From: UBA1858 sp965262455
GTDB taxonomy: Bacteria > Pseudomonadota > Gammaproteobacteria > UBA4575
Length of the DNA stretch: 64,000 nucleotides
Direction: 5' to 3'
Assembly: GCA_965262455.1 (NCBI GenBank)
Contig: CBDHFH010000008.1
Location: 1,054,001 to 1,118,000, forward strand
A program made the position numbers and the translations under genes. Numbering within the stretch: position 1 is the first letter of the stretch; each line of letters opens with the position of its first letter. Below, piece by piece: positions 7,565 to 16,062 of this stretch. The notes beneath the pieces are model-generated. The model was given only the letters and a program-made list of their open reading frames with translations, was not told the DNA's origin and made no database searches.

Positions 7565-8848
7565 TTAGTTTGAATATTTCCTATATCCGATGCTTACTAG
7601 AATGATTGCCATGATGATTATCGACCATAGAGGCAAAGGCACTGTTGTTTCTGTTGGCGTAGAAGTTGAGACGTTTAAATTCGCAAGGTAAAGACCATTG
7701 CCAGTCGTACTAAGAGATGCACGAAACACTAAAAAGTCACCACTAAGACTGTCTCGACTGAAAACTAATTGGCAGATGTCACCCCTGTTACCAAATCCCT
7801 GTATACTTGCGCCATCAATAACATCACCGACACCGAATAATCGTGTAATTATTCCATTTTCCCACATGTATATTGATTGATTATCAGTAACGTCAGTGTT
7901 ATTTGCACAAAAAACTACTCTATTATTTTCAATATCAAATTCTTGATCAACAACTAGGAGTGTGCCATTGCTATTTGGATCAGGGGTAACATTACTTTCA
8001 GCGACAATTTCAAGGAATCCTCTGGCATTTGTCCAAAGCTTTGTATTACCTCCACAATCACTCTGTGAATAAAACACAATAGATGAATCATCGATACGTG
8101 GTCTGCTAGCATCTGTAATGTTTCCAGCAGTATTAGGACAAGGAATTGTGCTATCAGCTACAGAAGTTATGGTTGCGGTGTCAGAATCCCAAGTATAAAT
8201 TCCTCCAATACTGTTAGAACTTTCAGCTTCAAAAGCAACTTTCTTCCCTTCAATATCTAAGTTACCAAATGTATTAAATGTAAAAAGTGTATTTGGAATC
8301 AGTGTAGATCTATCTGCGATGAAACTTAAAGCTCCATCAATAATTGCGTAAATACCACGTGAACTTAGTCGCGTATCACTTGCTCTAAAAGCAATATTAT
8401 TCTCATCGAGATTGATTGACTCTGTCTGTCTAAAAAACCCCGTAAATATTCCTCCTCCCTGTGGTATTACCGTCGATGTATCAACAAGTATTTTTATAGC
8501 GTTGCCATTTAATTGATAAATTCCATTTTGACTGGACATCATTAGTACAGCAGCATCGGAATTATTAATTGCAGGAGGAGACGGAAAATCATTTGAATCA
8601 AATGTAAATCCGCCAGAATTTGGTATTACTGTTGTGCCGGATATTACTACTTCGGTAGTAATTCCATTTTCCCATGTAAATAATCTTGTTGGACTGAGTG
8701 CATTATAAGCAACTCGACCATTTTTTTGTGTTGCATATCCAGAAATACTACTACTTACTTGAGTAAAACTAATTTCTGCAAATGCTATGGAATGTAGAAG
8801 AGTGTAAAAAATTAATATTTTTAGTGGTTTATTAAGTGCAAGTAACAT
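7565..8848 (-). CDS. Exported choice-of-anchor repeat protein (paralogue of 17037-18332)
   Basis: A 427-residue exported protein: signal peptide ending SIAFA, then repeated motifs of the form IxxxNxxAFxA (LDENNIAFRASD, IEGKKVAFEAES), as in the choice-of-anchor tandem repeat NxxGxxAF family. The C-terminus is a sorting-like tail: TETTVPLPLW, a hydrophobic helix, then YRKYSN. The paralogue at 17037-18332 shares length, order of motifs and tail. Repeat copies 5 and 6 bracket the gene at positions equivalent to those around the paralogue, and their 5' flanks are alignable (both have TGAAGACA shortly before the start). Function unknown; surface attachment is an inference. Confidence 0.8.
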   Translation of the reverse strand: MLLALNKPLKILIFYTLLHSIAFAEISFTQVSSSISGYATQKNGRVAYNALSPTRLFTWENGITTEVVISGTTVIPNSGGFTFDSNDFPSPPAINNSDAAVLMMSSQNGIYQLNGNAIKILVDTSTVIPQGGGIFTGFFRQTESINLDENNIAFRASDTRLSSRGIYAIIDGALSFIADRSTLIPNTLFTFNTFGNLDIEGKKVAFEAESSNSIGGIYTWDSDTATITSVADSTIPCPNTAGNITDASRPRIDDSSIVFYSQSDCGGNTKLWTNARGFLEIVAESNVTPDPNSNGTLLVVDQEFDIENNRVVFCANNTDVTDNQSIYMWENGIITRLFGVGDVIDGASIQGFGNRGDICQLVFSRDSLSGDFLVFRASLSTTGNGLYLANLNVSTSTPTETTVPLPLWSIIIMAIILVSIGYRKYSN

Positions 8849-8934
8849 AGTGAATTAATAATCATTCTGTCTTCAGGGTAAATATTATTATTAATAATTA
8901 TTAAGTTTGTATGTACATTAATCTTATATAAGCT

Positions 8935-8963
8935 AATGTCCGCTTTGGGTCGAAAGCGGTCAT
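8935..8963. repeat. Interspersed palindromic repeat, copy 6 (GGGTCG-loop type)
   Basis: AATGTCCGCTTTGGGTCGAA followed by AGCGGTCAT: arms AATGTCCGCTTT and AAAGCGGTCAT around loop GGGTCG. Near-perfect copy about 85 nt upstream of the 7565-8848 gene. Confidence 0.9.
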
Positions 8964-8965
8964 CA

Positions 8966-9045
8966 CATTTTAGGGGCACTTTTGGGGGCTCCCTATCAAA
9001 ACTACATGCAATACCCTGACCTAATTCAATGACTTACTCGCTGAG
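8966..9045 (+). mobile_element. Possible decayed integration arm (GGGGCAC motif plus CAATGACTTACT)
   Basis: TTAGGGGCACTTTTGGGGGC (8970-8989) is followed about 40 nt later by CAATGACTTACT (9027-9038). A second locus at 11981-12052 has the same order, and a third GGCACTTTTGGG lies next to the tRNA-Ser at 18524. Such G-rich/T-rich direct motifs are common beside tyrosine integrase attachment sites. No integrase is left here, so this is a suspected remnant only. Confidence 0.35.
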
Positions 9046-9113
9046 TTTGTTAGTGATGAACGCAATGGACATGGCGCATCGTGTGTTGAGTCGTTTATGG
9101 GTGCAAATGGGAC

Positions 9114-9779
9114 TTATTGAATGCAATTGTTATCTGACTTTTTAAATGGCTTATTGCATGCCCAACTTTTACCGTCATGATCCAAATGCGCATTCTCAGG
9201 AATATCTATAAGAATACATTGATTATTTTGCTGTAAATAACCTCTTTCACATTTCCATCCTGGACCGTATTTTGAATCCGAAAGGTATGCAAATTTCGGA
9301 ACTATAATTTGAAGACATTCATTACTACTCGCGCGATATCCTCGATTACACTCCCATCCAGGGCCCGAGCCATCTTCTGTTAAATAACCATTCTGAGGAA
9401 CTCTGATTTTTTCACAGTTATTCATGAGCTTGGTGAACCCTCGTTTGCAATTCCAGCCAGTTCCTCTAGAAGTTAAATAAGCATTATCAGGTATGTGAAT
9501 TTTTATACACGAAGAATCTACAGCTTTATAGCCATGACTACATTTCCAGCCACCATCGTAAAGGTTGCCTGTTGCATACGCATTAGCGGGTATCACAATT
9601 TCCTTACATAAATCTCTAGATTTGATATATCCATCAACACACTTCCAACCAGATCCATATTTTTTCTTAACAGCATTTTCTGGAATAACATCATTATTTT
9701 CATTAGCCGTTATAAAGCCTAAATGCATGCAAGATACACATACTAATAAAGTACTGATAACTCTTATCAATTTATACAT
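9114..9779 (-). CDS. Secreted Cys/Trp-rich tandem-repeat protein
   Basis: A 221-residue exported protein with signal peptide (to about residue 25). It has six tandem units of about 30-33 residues, each of the form [I/V]P-x-N/F-A-Y-L, a variable turn, then GW-x-C-x-x-GY/F and a second Cys about 8-10 residues on (for example GWKCSHGYKAVDSSC and GWECNRGYRASSNEC). Each unit has two Cys, probably one disulfide. This design suggests a rigid extracellular rod or a binding array. I do not recognise a named family. A single gene on the minus strand without clear operon partners. Confidence 0.75.
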   Translation of the reverse strand: MYKLIRVISTLLVCVSCMHLGFITANENNDVIPENAVKKKYGSGWKCVDGYIKSRDLCKEIVIPANAYATGNLYDGGWKCSHGYKAVDSSCIKIHIPDNAYLTSRGTGWNCKRGFTKLMNNCEKIRVPQNGYLTEDGSGPGWECNRGYRASSNECLQIIVPKFAYLSDSKYGPGWKCERGYLQQNNQCILIDIPENAHLDHDGKSWACNKPFKKSDNNCIQ

Positions 9780-9824
9780 TCTGCAAAGTTCTTAAGTAAA
9801 ATTTATCTCTATTATTAAACCAAA

Positions 9825-9857
9825 AACAAAAAAGCCCCGTTATATAAACGGGGCTTT
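9825..9857 (-). terminator. Intrinsic terminator of cspA
   Basis: AAAGCCCCGTT and AACGGGGCTTT form an 11-bp stem with loop TATAT. On the minus strand it is followed by TTTTTTGTTTTTG. It lies 30 nt after the cspA stop. Confidence 0.9.
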
Positions 9858-9886
9858 AGATATTTTAGATTTAAACAATTTAGCAA

Positions 9887-10090
9887 CTAAATAGGTGTTA
9901 CATTAATTGCTTGAAGTCCTTTTGGTCCAGTTTCCGTCTCAAATGAGACTTTTTGACCTTCTGCTAATGATTTAAAGCCAGTACTTTGGATTGCACTATA
10001 GTGAACAAATACGTCATCGTTATTGTCTTCTTGAGAAATAAATCCAAAACCTTTTGAGTCGTTAAACCACTTAATTGAGCCTGTAGCCAT
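9887..10090 (-). CDS. cspA: Cold-shock protein (CspA family)
   Basis: A 67-residue single-domain cold-shock protein, normal length for the family. RNP1 is KGFGFI (about residues 13-18) and RNP2 is VFVHY (about 27-31); the start MATGSIKWFNDSKGFGF is typical. It binds single-stranded nucleic acid as an RNA chaperone. It has its own strong terminator and a long non-coding 5' region, as usual for csp genes. Which csp paralogue it corresponds to cannot be decided by eye. Confidence 0.95.
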   Translation of the reverse strand: MATGSIKWFNDSKGFGFISQEDNNDDVFVHYSAIQSTGFKSLAEGQKVSFETETGPKGLQAINVTPI

Positions 10091-10425
10091 AATAAATATA
10101 CCTTATAAAATTAAAAAAGATGTTTGCTTACAGGAGGTGAAAGAGGAAACAAAGAGAGGTAACGCGAAGGAAACAACTGATTAATACCAATGACATGAAC
10201 TGCATGCAAGAGCTCACCATACAGTGTTTATACACATTTAGCTAGACATATATTAGTTATTTTCAATTTATACACAAAGTTAGAAATAGACGGTAAAGAA
10301 GGCAAGATTTATGGGCAAATATATATTCACCTATCTTGTGCGTTAATGCGTATACTTAGTTAATGATAGAACAATCAATTTTTTGGAAAAACCAATATCA
10401 GAAGCCAATACAATGAAGAACTCAT
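10091..10425 (-). promoter_or_regulatory. cspA promoter and long 5' leader
   Basis: 335 nt without a gene between cspA and the divergent gene at 10426. On the minus strand the leader has a pyrimidine-rich segment with CACCTCCT (complementary to a Shine-Dalgarno) about 45 nt before the cspA start, and another CCTT run. The weak AAGG ribosome binding site of cspA could pair with these, which would fit temperature-dependent translation; this is inference. A TAATAT box near 10245 is a possible -10 element. Confidence 0.4.
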
Positions 10426-10812
10426 ATGAGTAATTCTATAAATATCAAGCTTATAGGTATTGACCCAAAGCGCTATCCTAATCTTTTAAAGAATAATTAT
10501 ATTGATGTTAATTATCAATTATCAGAAAAGCCACCTAAAGACTGGTGCGTGATTTTCAATGATATTTTCAAAAATGTTGGAAATGTCAGGATTGATTTAA
10601 GTAGTAGTCAATTCATTGATACTTGGGTAAGAGATATGGAAGACATAACTGCGAGGTTTATGACTATTAAAGAAAGCATAGAACTCACAAATAAGCTTTA
10701 TTCTGAAAAGCTGTTCAATGACGAAATGATTAAAAAAGATGCTTACAATCAAACAAAAAGTGCAAAAAGCATCAGATTGGATGAAATTCTTAACTCCTTA
10801 GATTTTAGCTGA
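10426..10812 (+). CDS. Hypothetical protein, 128 aa
   Basis: A 128-residue, soluble-looking, Lys/Asn/Ile-rich protein beginning MSNSINIKLIGIDPKRYPN. It has no signal peptide or membrane segment. The middle (IDTWVRDMEDITARFMTIKE) and end are probably helical. No family recognised. It is divergent from cspA and followed on the same strand by two more genes. AT-rich codon use like its surroundings suggests island DNA. Upstream there is only a weak GAAG ribosome binding site. Confidence 0.5.
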   Translation: MSNSINIKLIGIDPKRYPNLLKNNYIDVNYQLSEKPPKDWCVIFNDIFKNVGNVRIDLSSSQFIDTWVRDMEDITARFMTIKESIELTNKLYSEKLFNDEMIKKDAYNQTKSAKSIRLDEILNSLDFS

Positions 10813-10852
10813 TTACTCAACCTCTCAATTGAATCCAAGTTTTTAACTTCTT

Positions 10853-11104
10853 ATGCCAGTAATTAAGTCTAATTATCAAATACCTTATAAACTTAAGTCT
10901 TTAACAAATTGCAAACCTCCATTTAAAGCTGAAGGAAGTAATTGGTACCAATACGAGATTTCACAAGGCAGCAATATCATTACCGGATATAAATGTGGTG
11001 ACCATAAACATGTTCTTGAATCTGTTCAGCTTAATATTGACCAGCTCAATCAACGTCAGAAAGGGAAATATGGAAATATGAATATTTCAAAGCCTAAGTC
11101 ATGA
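10853..11104 (+). CDS. Hypothetical protein, 83 aa
   Basis: A small protein with the layout WYQYEISQGSNIITGYKCG followed by a helix ending LNQRQKGKYG. This pattern (a W-Y-Y-I strand, an I-x-G turn and a C-terminal LN-R helix) recurs in small uncharacterised gammaproteobacterial proteins. I know no function. The ribosome binding site is weak. Its stop lies within the frame that leads into the methyltransferase downstream, so the two genes may be translationally linked. Confidence 0.45.
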   Translation: MPVIKSNYQIPYKLKSLTNCKPPFKAEGSNWYQYEISQGSNIITGYKCGDHKHVLESVQLNIDQLNQRQKGKYGNMNISKPKS

Positions 11105-11120
11105 TGTAAATACTAAGAGT

Positions 11121-11813
11121 ATTATAATTATTACTCACAATCCGTTTTACTTCACTGATAATATTCGAACACGCTTCCATACCATTGAAATTGGCGAGAT
11201 CGACATACATGTACGGACGCTTCGAGATAAGCAGCAATTTCATGATAAGAATAATATTGCTGAGTCCTTAGGTATCTCCTCAGCTGCTTGGCCTATTTTT
11301 GGAATAATCTGGCCGTCAAGCTATGAACTGGCAACTTATATGTTGGGCTATGATGTGTCTAATAAGCGTATTTTAGAAGTTGGCTGCGGTATAGGCTTAT
11401 CAAGCCTTCTTCTAAATCATACACATGCCAATATTAGTGCAACAGATAATCATCCTAACGCACTGGAGTTTCTTCACTTTAATGCGCTACTAAATAATGA
11501 CAGAACAATCCCATTCAAGCGCATGAATTGGAAGGACTTAAACAATGAACTTGGTAAATTTGATTTGATTATTGGTAGCGATCTTTTGTACGAGCCTGAT
11601 CACGCGGAATTATTATCTAAATTTATTGATCATCATGCTAACGATGAATGTGAAGTTGTAATCGTTGACCCAAATCGTGGCTTGCAAGCAAAATTTATTA
11701 AAATGATGATTTCACTTGGGTACTCTCAGCAAGAGTACATTTCAAGAAACATAATTCCTTATGACGAGTCATTCAAACACACACTCATAAAGCTAAAAAA
11801 AGGAATAAATTGA
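11121..11813 (+). CDS. SAM-dependent methyltransferase without a canonical start codon
   Basis: Class I methyltransferase. The ATG at 11340 would already open MLGYDVSNKRILEVGCGIGL (motif I), but conserved sequence continues in frame upstream: FHTIEIGEIDIHVRTLRDKQ and GISSAAWPIFGIIWPSSYEL, typical N-terminal parts of the NNMT/METTL21-like group. Between the in-frame stop at 11079 and 11340 there is no ATG, GTG or TTG. Candidate starts are ATT codons at 11121, 11127 or 11130, with AAGAG at 11115-11119. Downstream motifs include DLIIGSDLLYEPDH. Substrate unknown (protein lysine or small molecule). A frameshift near 11100 would be the alternative, making it a pseudogene. The start given is uncertain. 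Confidence 0.65.
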   Translation: MIIITHNPFYFTDNIRTRFHTIEIGEIDIHVRTLRDKQQFHDKNNIAESLGISSAAWPIFGIIWPSSYELATYMLGYDVSNKRILEVGCGIGLSSLLLNHTHANISATDNHPNALEFLHFNALLNNDRTIPFKRMNWKDLNNELGKFDLIIGSDLLYEPDHAELLSKFIDHHANDECEVVIVDPNRGLQAKFIKMMISLGYSQQEYISRNIIPYDESFKHTLIKLKKGIN

Positions 11814-11875
11814 TGCTCAGTTCCAACAAGATTCAAGAAAAGCTTATAAAGTTTGACTACAGCCGAGAGTTTTAA
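11813..11875 (+). CDS. 20-codon ORF overlapping the methyltransferase stop
   Basis: The methyltransferase stop TGA overlaps an ATG (TGATG at 11811-11815) that opens MLSSNKIQEKLIKFDYSREF and then stops. The overlap suggests translational coupling, but the product is only 20 residues. It may be the truncated 5' end of a lost gene. Weak call. Confidence 0.2.
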   Translation: MLSSNKIQEKLIKFDYSREF

Positions 11876-12273
11876 GGTAACAAATGGGGGCACAAGTATT
11901 GGAATAATTTTTAAATATATGTAAAAAAACAAGCACTTACATATTCAATTTATTAGCTACCGCCTCCACCAATCAAAAACTCTTTTGGGGTTCTTTTAGG
12001 GGCATTACTCTTTACCCCTTCTCATTCTTTTCAACACTTACAACGACTTACTGCATGAGTTCTGTTGTGGGGACTTCAATCGAAGAAAGAAATGCCTGAT
12101 TCCGGCGCAATAGCGGTCATTAAGAATTTACAAAAGAAAACGGCATACCCCTTATATAAAGTGCATGCCACTTTGGTTGCACTGATTGGCGAGAAGGGAG
12201 AGTCTCATCAGCCAATGGTAATTTATTTGCTATGCAACAGATTAACGCACTTTACTTGTATGTTGGAAGCATC
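11876..12273. mobile_element. Gene-free stretch with possible integration-arm remnants and repeat copy 7
   Basis: About 400 nt without a believable gene. It contains GGGGGCACAAGT (near 11886), TCTTTTGGGGTTCTTTTAGG then GGCATT (11981-12006), and CAACGACTTACT (12041-12052). The last two repeat the order seen at 8970-9038. Palindromic repeat copy 7 follows at 12091. This looks like scar sequence of integrated elements. Confidence 0.35.
12091..12121. repeat. Interspersed palindromic repeat, copy 7
   Basis: TTCCGGCGCAATAGCGGTCATT with a diverged left arm AATGCCTGA. GGCGCA-loop type, downstream of rhlE (minus strand). Confidence 0.7.
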
Positions 12274-13542
12274 TCAAATGTTTGCCTGTCTTTTAAATTG
12301 TCCGCAGGAAGAATTGCGATTCGATGTAGATTTTTTTCTGGCTGGTTTTTTAGCGGTTTGCTTTTGTTCACGACGTGTATTTAATGGTTGTGGCTTGATT
12401 GTTACATCCGGCTCGAAATTATTTATCATTATCTTCGGAATATCTCGCTTTATCAGGCGTTCAATTTCGTTAAGTAACTTCAGTTCATCCACGCATACTA
12501 GCGACATAGCCTCACCTTCATTACCAGCACGACCTGTGCGACCGATTCGATGTACATAATCTTCAGCGACATGCGGTAAATCAAAGTTTACAACATGGGG
12601 CAGCTGTGTGATATCTAATCCACGAGCGGCTATATCGGTAGCTGTTAATACGCGAACTTTACCGGATTTAAAATCTGCCAATGCTTTTGTGCGTGCGCCC
12701 TGGCTTTTATTACCGTGAATTGCAGCAGCAGTAATGCCGTCTGCAATTAATTGTTTAGACAAGCGATTCGCAGCGTGTTTAGTGCGACAAAATACTAATA
12801 TTTGCTTCCATTGATTCGAGTCAATCAAATAAGAAAGTAATTCGCGCTTACGACTTTTATCTACCGGATGCACGACTTGTGTGACAAGCTCTGAAGCAGT
12901 ACTACGTGTTGCAACCTCAACCAAGGCTGGCGACTTAAGTAGATCGTTGGTTAGTTTTTTAATTTCTTTCGAGAAGGTAGCAGAGAATAACAACGTCTGT
13001 TTATGCTTGGGTAATAGTGCAAGCACTTTACGTATATCGTGAATGAATCCCATATCGAGCATACGATCCGCTTCGTCCAACACCAGAATATCTATTTTAG
13101 AAAGATTTACGGTATTTTGTCCGACATGATCCAGTAATCTGCCAGGAGTCGCGACTAAAATATCTACTCCTTCTCTTAGCTTTTTCTTTTGTGGATTGAT
13201 GCTTACTCCACCAAAAATCGCGGTGGAGCGAAGTGGCAAATACTTTCCATAGTTGACCACGCATTCGGCTACTTGCGCAGCTAGTTCTCTGGTAGGAGCA
13301 AGTACTAACGCGCGGATAGTGCGGTGTCCTTTGCTCTTTTTGCTAGACGACATTAATCTTTGTAATAAAGGTAGAGTAAACCCTGCCGTTTTGCCCGTAC
13401 CCGTCTGTGCACCACCCATAACATCACGGCCTTCTAAAATTAGAGGGATGGCCTTGCGTTGTATTGGAGTGGGAGTGCTATAGCCCTTTTCAGATACAGC
13501 ACGATGCAATTCGGCTCGTAAGCCGAGAGATTCAAATGACAT
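12274..13542 (-). CDS. rhlE: DEAD-box ATP-dependent RNA helicase (RhlE type)
   Basis: A 422-residue helicase with all DEAD-box motifs in order: Q motif YSTPTPIQ, Walker A AQTGTGKT, PTREL, TPGR, DEAD in LVLDEADRMLD, SAT in LLFSATF, and HRIGRTGRAG near residue 345. A basic tail (KKPARKKSTSNRN) probably helps RNA binding. It remodels RNA or ribosome precursors using ATP. The start at ATG 13542 (MSFESLGLRAEL) is preferred, with GGAGA about 11 nt upstream; the longer frame begins at a TTG. It is a housekeeping-type gene inside an otherwise accessory region, about 3.8 kb from cspA, another cold-adaptation gene. Confidence 0.92.
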   Translation of the reverse strand: MSFESLGLRAELHRAVSEKGYSTPTPIQRKAIPLILEGRDVMGGAQTGTGKTAGFTLPLLQRLMSSSKKSKGHRTIRALVLAPTRELAAQVAECVVNYGKYLPLRSTAIFGGVSINPQKKKLREGVDILVATPGRLLDHVGQNTVNLSKIDILVLDEADRMLDMGFIHDIRKVLALLPKHKQTLLFSATFSKEIKKLTNDLLKSPALVEVATRSTASELVTQVVHPVDKSRKRELLSYLIDSNQWKQILVFCRTKHAANRLSKQLIADGITAAAIHGNKSQGARTKALADFKSGKVRVLTATDIAARGLDITQLPHVVNFDLPHVAEDYVHRIGRTGRAGNEGEAMSLVCVDELKLLNEIERLIKRDIPKIMINNFEPDVTIKPQPLNTRREQKQTAKKPARKKSTSNRNSSCGQFKRQANI

Positions 13543-13895
13543 TTTGAGTATTTTCTCCAAGAATCAGCCTACCAATGATTTAAGTTTGGAATGGTCTAGG
13601 CGGAAGCTTATTGTATTATTTTGAGGTGAATCGGGAAGGATTACCGCGTTGAGTAGATGTGCAGACCAGTAGTGCACTATATAGCACATGCAGTGTATAG
13701 GAAGTTCAACTAAATTGCTGAGTAATATTGATTTATACATGTTTAGTCTTTTGTAAAATTGTTTGCAAGTCCATCTGACTCATTTTATTTTCCAATTCAT
13801 CTGGGTGTATTCATAGATAAAATAATAAATATTTCTACATAAATTATGCGCATAGATAAGCTATAAATATTTAAATACATTTAACCTCTTGGCAG
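13543..13895. promoter_or_regulatory. Gene-free region upstream of rhlE
   Basis: About 350 AT-rich nt holding the rhlE promoter. The only structure I see is GTGCACTATATAGCAC near 13674-13689, a short hairpin or operator-like inverted repeat. No coding frame of note. Confidence 0.35.
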
Positions 13896-14039
13896 TTAAT
13901 CCTTTCGAGATTTATCATACTTTGCATAATTAATGGCGTCTTTGAGATTGTCATATTTATATCCTTTGTATGTATAAACGACCTTATGCTCACGTATAAT
14001 CTCATATTCTTTAATCAACTTATCTTCGTCATTTGTCAT
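13896..14039 (-). CDS. Small hypothetical protein, 47 aa
   Basis: I read an ATG at 14039 with AAGAG about 9 nt upstream and a 47-codon frame ending in TAA (13896-13898). The product begins MTNDEDKLIKEYEIIREH, continues with VVYTYKGYKYDNLKDAINYA and ends in a basic tail. The Y-K-G-Y-x-Y-x-x-L-x-x-A-I-x-Y-A pattern looks like a small folded beta-beta-alpha protein rather than chance. It lies 56 nt downstream of the 81-residue gene and may be the third gene of the MurE-like unit. Function unknown. Confidence 0.5.
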   Translation of the reverse strand: MTNDEDKLIKEYEIIREHKVVYTYKGYKYDNLKDAINYAKYDKSRKD

Positions 14040-14095
14040 TATATTTTCTCTTGTTGAAAATTTATTTGTCTTGCTAACTAGTTTGAAAGTATCAC

Positions 14096-14341
14096 TTAAC
14101 TATCCAGACGAGATGGAAGCACTACTGCATTGGAAAACTTTAAGCTTTCATATATGAATTCAAAATCATTTAGACTTTTGTGCTGAATAATCCTCATAAA
14201 GCCAACTACCATGTTTATTTTTGCTTTAAGAGTATCGACGTCTTTTGGAAGACTGTCTTCGACCTTCAAGAAATCATTTATAATATCTCTTTGAATCAAC
14301 TCTAACTCATTACTGTTAACAAATACTTGGCGCGCATTCAT
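14096..14341 (-). CDS. Hypothetical protein, 81 aa, next to MurE-like ligase
   Basis: An 81-residue, probably all-helical soluble protein (MNARQVFVNSNELELIQRDI; DVDTLKAKINMVVGFMRIIQ). Its start lies 1 nt after the stop of the MurE-like gene, so the two are almost certainly co-translated. I recognise no family. The tight spacing suggests a partner, specificity factor or substrate of the ligase, but nothing in the sequence shows which. Confidence 0.6.
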   Translation of the reverse strand: MNARQVFVNSNELELIQRDIINDFLKVEDSLPKDVDTLKAKINMVVGFMRIIQHKSLNDFEFIYESLKFSNAVVLPSRLDS

Positions 14342-14342
14342 T

Positions 14343-15533
14343 TCAGTTTAAAAGTTGGTTACTGTTATTAATAGCGCAAATTTTGCGTAGACGTGATATC
14401 TCAGAAATAGCGATACTTGCTTGCTCTTTATCATCAAATTGGACTACTTTAGACTTTAAAATTTGATAGGTCTCATGCCCTTTCCCAGCTAAAACAACAA
14501 CATCATTGTGGCGTGCTTGATTAATAATAAATTTTATCGCTCTTGCTCTATCTTGAATTAATACAAAATTACGGAATTCAGAATCTACGCCATCTAAGAT
14601 TTGATACATAATTTCTTGACCATCTTCTGATCGTGAATTGTCTTCCGTAATCACTACATAATCAGCTAAACTGCTAGCGATCTTACCCATTCTAGCTCGC
14701 TTATCCTGATCTCGATCTCCACCACAGCCAAACAGAACTAATAGACGACCACCACGACTTAATGCAATCTCTTTAACTGTACTCAAAACATTTAGCAAGC
14801 CATCAGGAGTATGCGCATAGTCAATTAACACTAGATATTGCTGGCCTTTATCAACACTCTCTAAGCGTCCTCTAGGTGCCATACACGACGATAAAGTTTC
14901 TTTAATAAAGTTTTCTCCAACACCGATATGCCTAAGCGCACTTGCAGCTGCTTTAACATTTTGGAGATTAAAATCGCCTAAGAGCTGAGTATCAAATTTG
15001 ATGAGCTCTTCATTAAATTTCTCTGGATATATTTTATAAGCATCACCTGCACTCATAAAATTTAATTTAGTCATTTTGTAATTTAGGAAAGTTTTATGAT
15101 AATCCAAATGATCTTGAGTTATATTGGTAAGTAACTTCATATTAAACTCAATGCCATCAATTCGCCCTTGATCAATTCCTTCTGATGTCACTTCCATCAC
15201 AAAATGAGTTCCACCTTGTTCTATATGTGCTCTCATAAAATTTGATATATCTATTGATTCTGGTGTCGATAGATCCTTGTTCCCCGAATTTAAAGTCCCC
15301 AAAACAAAAGGGTTGTATCCTGCTGATTTTAAAACTTCTCCTATTAAATATGAGACGGTTGTTTTGCCATTAGTACCAGTAATACCAATTACATATAAGT
15401 CCTTGGATGGATGCCTATCAGCAATGCGCAAGGCAATGCGCAAGTTTTTAACTAATGTTTTTGAGGTTATATTTTCAGGAGGCGTAGATAAATCTTTAAT
15501 ATGCTTCTCAATAACAGTATTGAAATTATTCAT
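14343..15533 (-). CDS. Compact MurE-like Mur ligase lacking the N-terminal UDP-binding domain
   Basis: A 396-residue Mur ligase; normal MurE is about 490. ATP loop GITGTNGKTT (residues 50-59), MEVTSEGIDQGR, TNITQDHLDYH, LLGDFNLQN, IDYAHTPDGLLNVL, GCGGDRDQDKR and AGKGHETYQ are all in MurE order. The meso-diaminopimelate motif DNPR is DNSR here (298-301). Only about 48 residues precede the ATP loop, so the uridine-nucleotide-binding domain is missing, and the segment between DHLDYH and GDFN is shortened by roughly half. It stands outside any mur/mra cluster, coupled to an 81-residue gene. It probably ligates an amino acid such as DAP to a non-UDP substrate; recycling or natural-product synthesis are alternatives. 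Confidence 0.8.
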   Translation of the reverse strand: MNNFNTVIEKHIKDLSTPPENITSKTLVKNLRIALRIADRHPSKDLYVIGITGTNGKTTVSYLIGEVLKSAGYNPFVLGTLNSGNKDLSTPESIDISNFMRAHIEQGGTHFVMEVTSEGIDQGRIDGIEFNMKLLTNITQDHLDYHKTFLNYKMTKLNFMSAGDAYKIYPEKFNEELIKFDTQLLGDFNLQNVKAAASALRHIGVGENFIKETLSSCMAPRGRLESVDKGQQYLVLIDYAHTPDGLLNVLSTVKEIALSRGGRLLVLFGCGGDRDQDKRARMGKIASSLADYVVITEDNSRSEDGQEIMYQILDGVDSEFRNFVLIQDRARAIKFIINQARHNDVVVLAGKGHETYQILKSKVVQFDDKEQASIAISEISRLRKICAINNSNQLLN

Positions 15534-16062
15534 TAGTATTTTTTTAATAGAACCACCAGATACACGAATGCACCTAAATTTGATTATTCCAGCAATTCAT
15601 TCAACAAATAAAAATCATTGCTATTGCTATAGTTAACATAACTTTGATGCTTACTGGAAGAAAGGCTTAAAGCCGTTTGTATTTTCTCGGAGAATCACTA
15701 GTCCAGCAAAGGAGATGAGTATGCTTTAAGCATTCAAGGAGCACCGCATGCGGTGGTTTTAGGTTTATTCTAGACCTATCATAGTACTCCCTATTAAGCT
15801 TAACACCTAATTAATAATTACCTTTTATCTGATTTACATGCAAAGCGTAAGATAACTGCTAGTTTTGTCACTTGGCACGAATCAAAAAGCTTATAAATTG
15901 CATATGGCATACATAATTCGGCGTAGTAGCTAACAGGAGTATCCATAGGTGTTTATAGAGAATTAGCTGAACCCAAACAAATTAATGAATGGATTAGGTG
16001 TCGAATGTGAATATTAAATTTTCATATAACAGATGAACTATCGTTAAATTGCTAATATATTC

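Noticed and set aside
9023..9115. Open frame ending FMGANGTY near the 8970 integration-arm motif
   Set aside because: No start codon in frame and too short to identify; kept only as part of the suspected element remnant.
12065..12559. 164-codon plus-strand frame
   Set aside because: It crosses repeat copy 7 and runs antisense through the rhlE 3' end, with no family-like sequence.
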